Shown here: positions 63,851 to 64,000 of the stretch, piece by piece | Layout: the number at the start of each line of letters is the position of its first letter | How positions within the stretch are numbered: position 1 is the first letter of the stretch | Assembly: GCA_025146925.1 (NCBI GenBank) | Contig: CP102260.1 | Span: forward strand, 697,001 to 761,000 | Origin: [Bacteroides] pectinophilus | GTDB taxonomy: Bacteria; Bacillota; Clostridia; Lachnospirales; Lachnospiraceae | Direction: 5' to 3' | DNA length: 64,000 bases | Translations under genes and position numbers: made by a program | Notes under the pieces: generated by a model | Database searches by the model: none | The model's input: only the letters and a program-made list of their open reading frames with translations | What the model was told of the DNA's origin: nothing

Positions 63851-64000
63851 ATGAAAAATGCAGATAACAGCGCAATGGCTCTGAATAAGAAAAGCATAAA
63901 AGAGCACAGGGCGATTATGATTAAAAGCTTTCTTAAAAATAAGCTTGCAGTTGCCGGTCTTATCATAGTTGTTGTAATGGTTCTGGCAGCTGTGCTTGCT
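63851..64000 (+). CDS. ABC transporter permease (DppC/OppC type), 3' end cut by window
   Basis: The first 50 codons of a second permease: a basic cytosolic start (MKNADNSAMALNKKS...), then the first membrane segment (LAVAGLIIVVVMVLAAVLA). The start at 63851 has GGAG nine bases upstream; ATG 63845 is closer and less likely. It is the usual partner of the DppB-type gene; the ATPase genes should follow outside the window. Confidence 0.85.
   Translation, partial: MKNADNSAMALNKKSIKEHRAIMIKSFLKNKLAVAGLIIVVVMVLAAVLA

Overview
The window looks like a chromosomal segment of a gut Firmicute of the family Lachnospiraceae (a Lachnospira/[Eubacterium] eligens-type genome is a reasonable guess; the species cannot be fixed from this sequence). 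The reasons are a low-to-moderate GC content, strong GGAG/AGGAGG ribosome binding sites, the uvrC-hprK-glk-murB-rapZ-whiA-crh-dnaE-pfkA order typical of the class, and several small families that occur mainly in this group (DUF4250, DUF4867, DUF6110, a DUF6145-like protein). I see no rRNA, tRNA, CRISPR array, phage or insertion sequence. Almost all genes lie on the + strand; the exceptions are a subtilase, two small genes and a PAP2 phosphatase.

Region by region: (1) 1-11517, core genome: DNA repair (uvrC), carbon catabolite control (hprK and a Crh-like HPr without the catalytic His), glucokinase, murB, rapZ, whiA, dnaE, pfkA. (2) 11635-15247, a cell-wall operon: a MurL-like epimerase with a PP-loop, a MurD2-like L-glutamate ligase, and an rRNA methyltransferase. 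Together the first two would make D-Glu-containing muropeptide precursors from L-Glu. (3) 15458-22388: a secreted SH3/SleB-type cell-wall hydrolase with a WalR-like box, argF, birA, a MATE exporter and an unusual ClpX. (4) 22452-32733: subtilase, HAD phosphatase, LytR-CpsA-Psr ligase, gdhA, a transmembrane chemoreceptor and prfC. (5) 32762-41273, envelope and export: DUF4250, AI-2E-type permease, a second MATE, MarR with a 41-bp palindrome, a heterodimeric ABC exporter, and a VanZ-RDD fusion. (6) 41436-45928: a sugar module (DUF4867, fucose/arabinose-type isomerase, FGGY kinase, small transaldolase). (7) 46055-56306: a cytosolic zinc-binding chemoreceptor, CBS/DRTGG pyrophosphatase, map, a DUF6110-P-type ATPase pair, Fe-alcohol dehydrogenase, a CDF transporter and PAP2. 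(8) 56454-64000: a catabolic locus with an AraC regulator, amidohydrolase, an unrecognised 156-aa protein, an M20 peptidase and an oligopeptide ABC transporter cut by the window edge.

The most unusual structure is a family of intergenic repeats at 24239-24387, 34230-34323, 37966-38202 and 45119-45268. Each is a string of hairpins that ends in the sequence GGAATGGAG, which is the ribosome binding site of the next gene. Stems differ between copies by paired (compensatory) changes, one copy also forms the 3' end of the preceding gene, and two unit types occur in tandem at 37966-38202. This is the best candidate in the window for an undescribed element. Other points worth a second look are the MurL/MurD2 pair, a 54-bp tandem repeat that repeats a Shine-Dalgarno sequence ahead of the peptide-binding protein, a promoter followed at once by a terminator ahead of the AraC gene, and a P-type ATPase whose metal-site motif is FSC instead of CPx.

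Nine genes share the arrangement ATGGAG-N6-start, in which an ATG inside the ribosome binding site lies in frame four codons upstream of the likely true start. I have placed those starts at the downstream codon.
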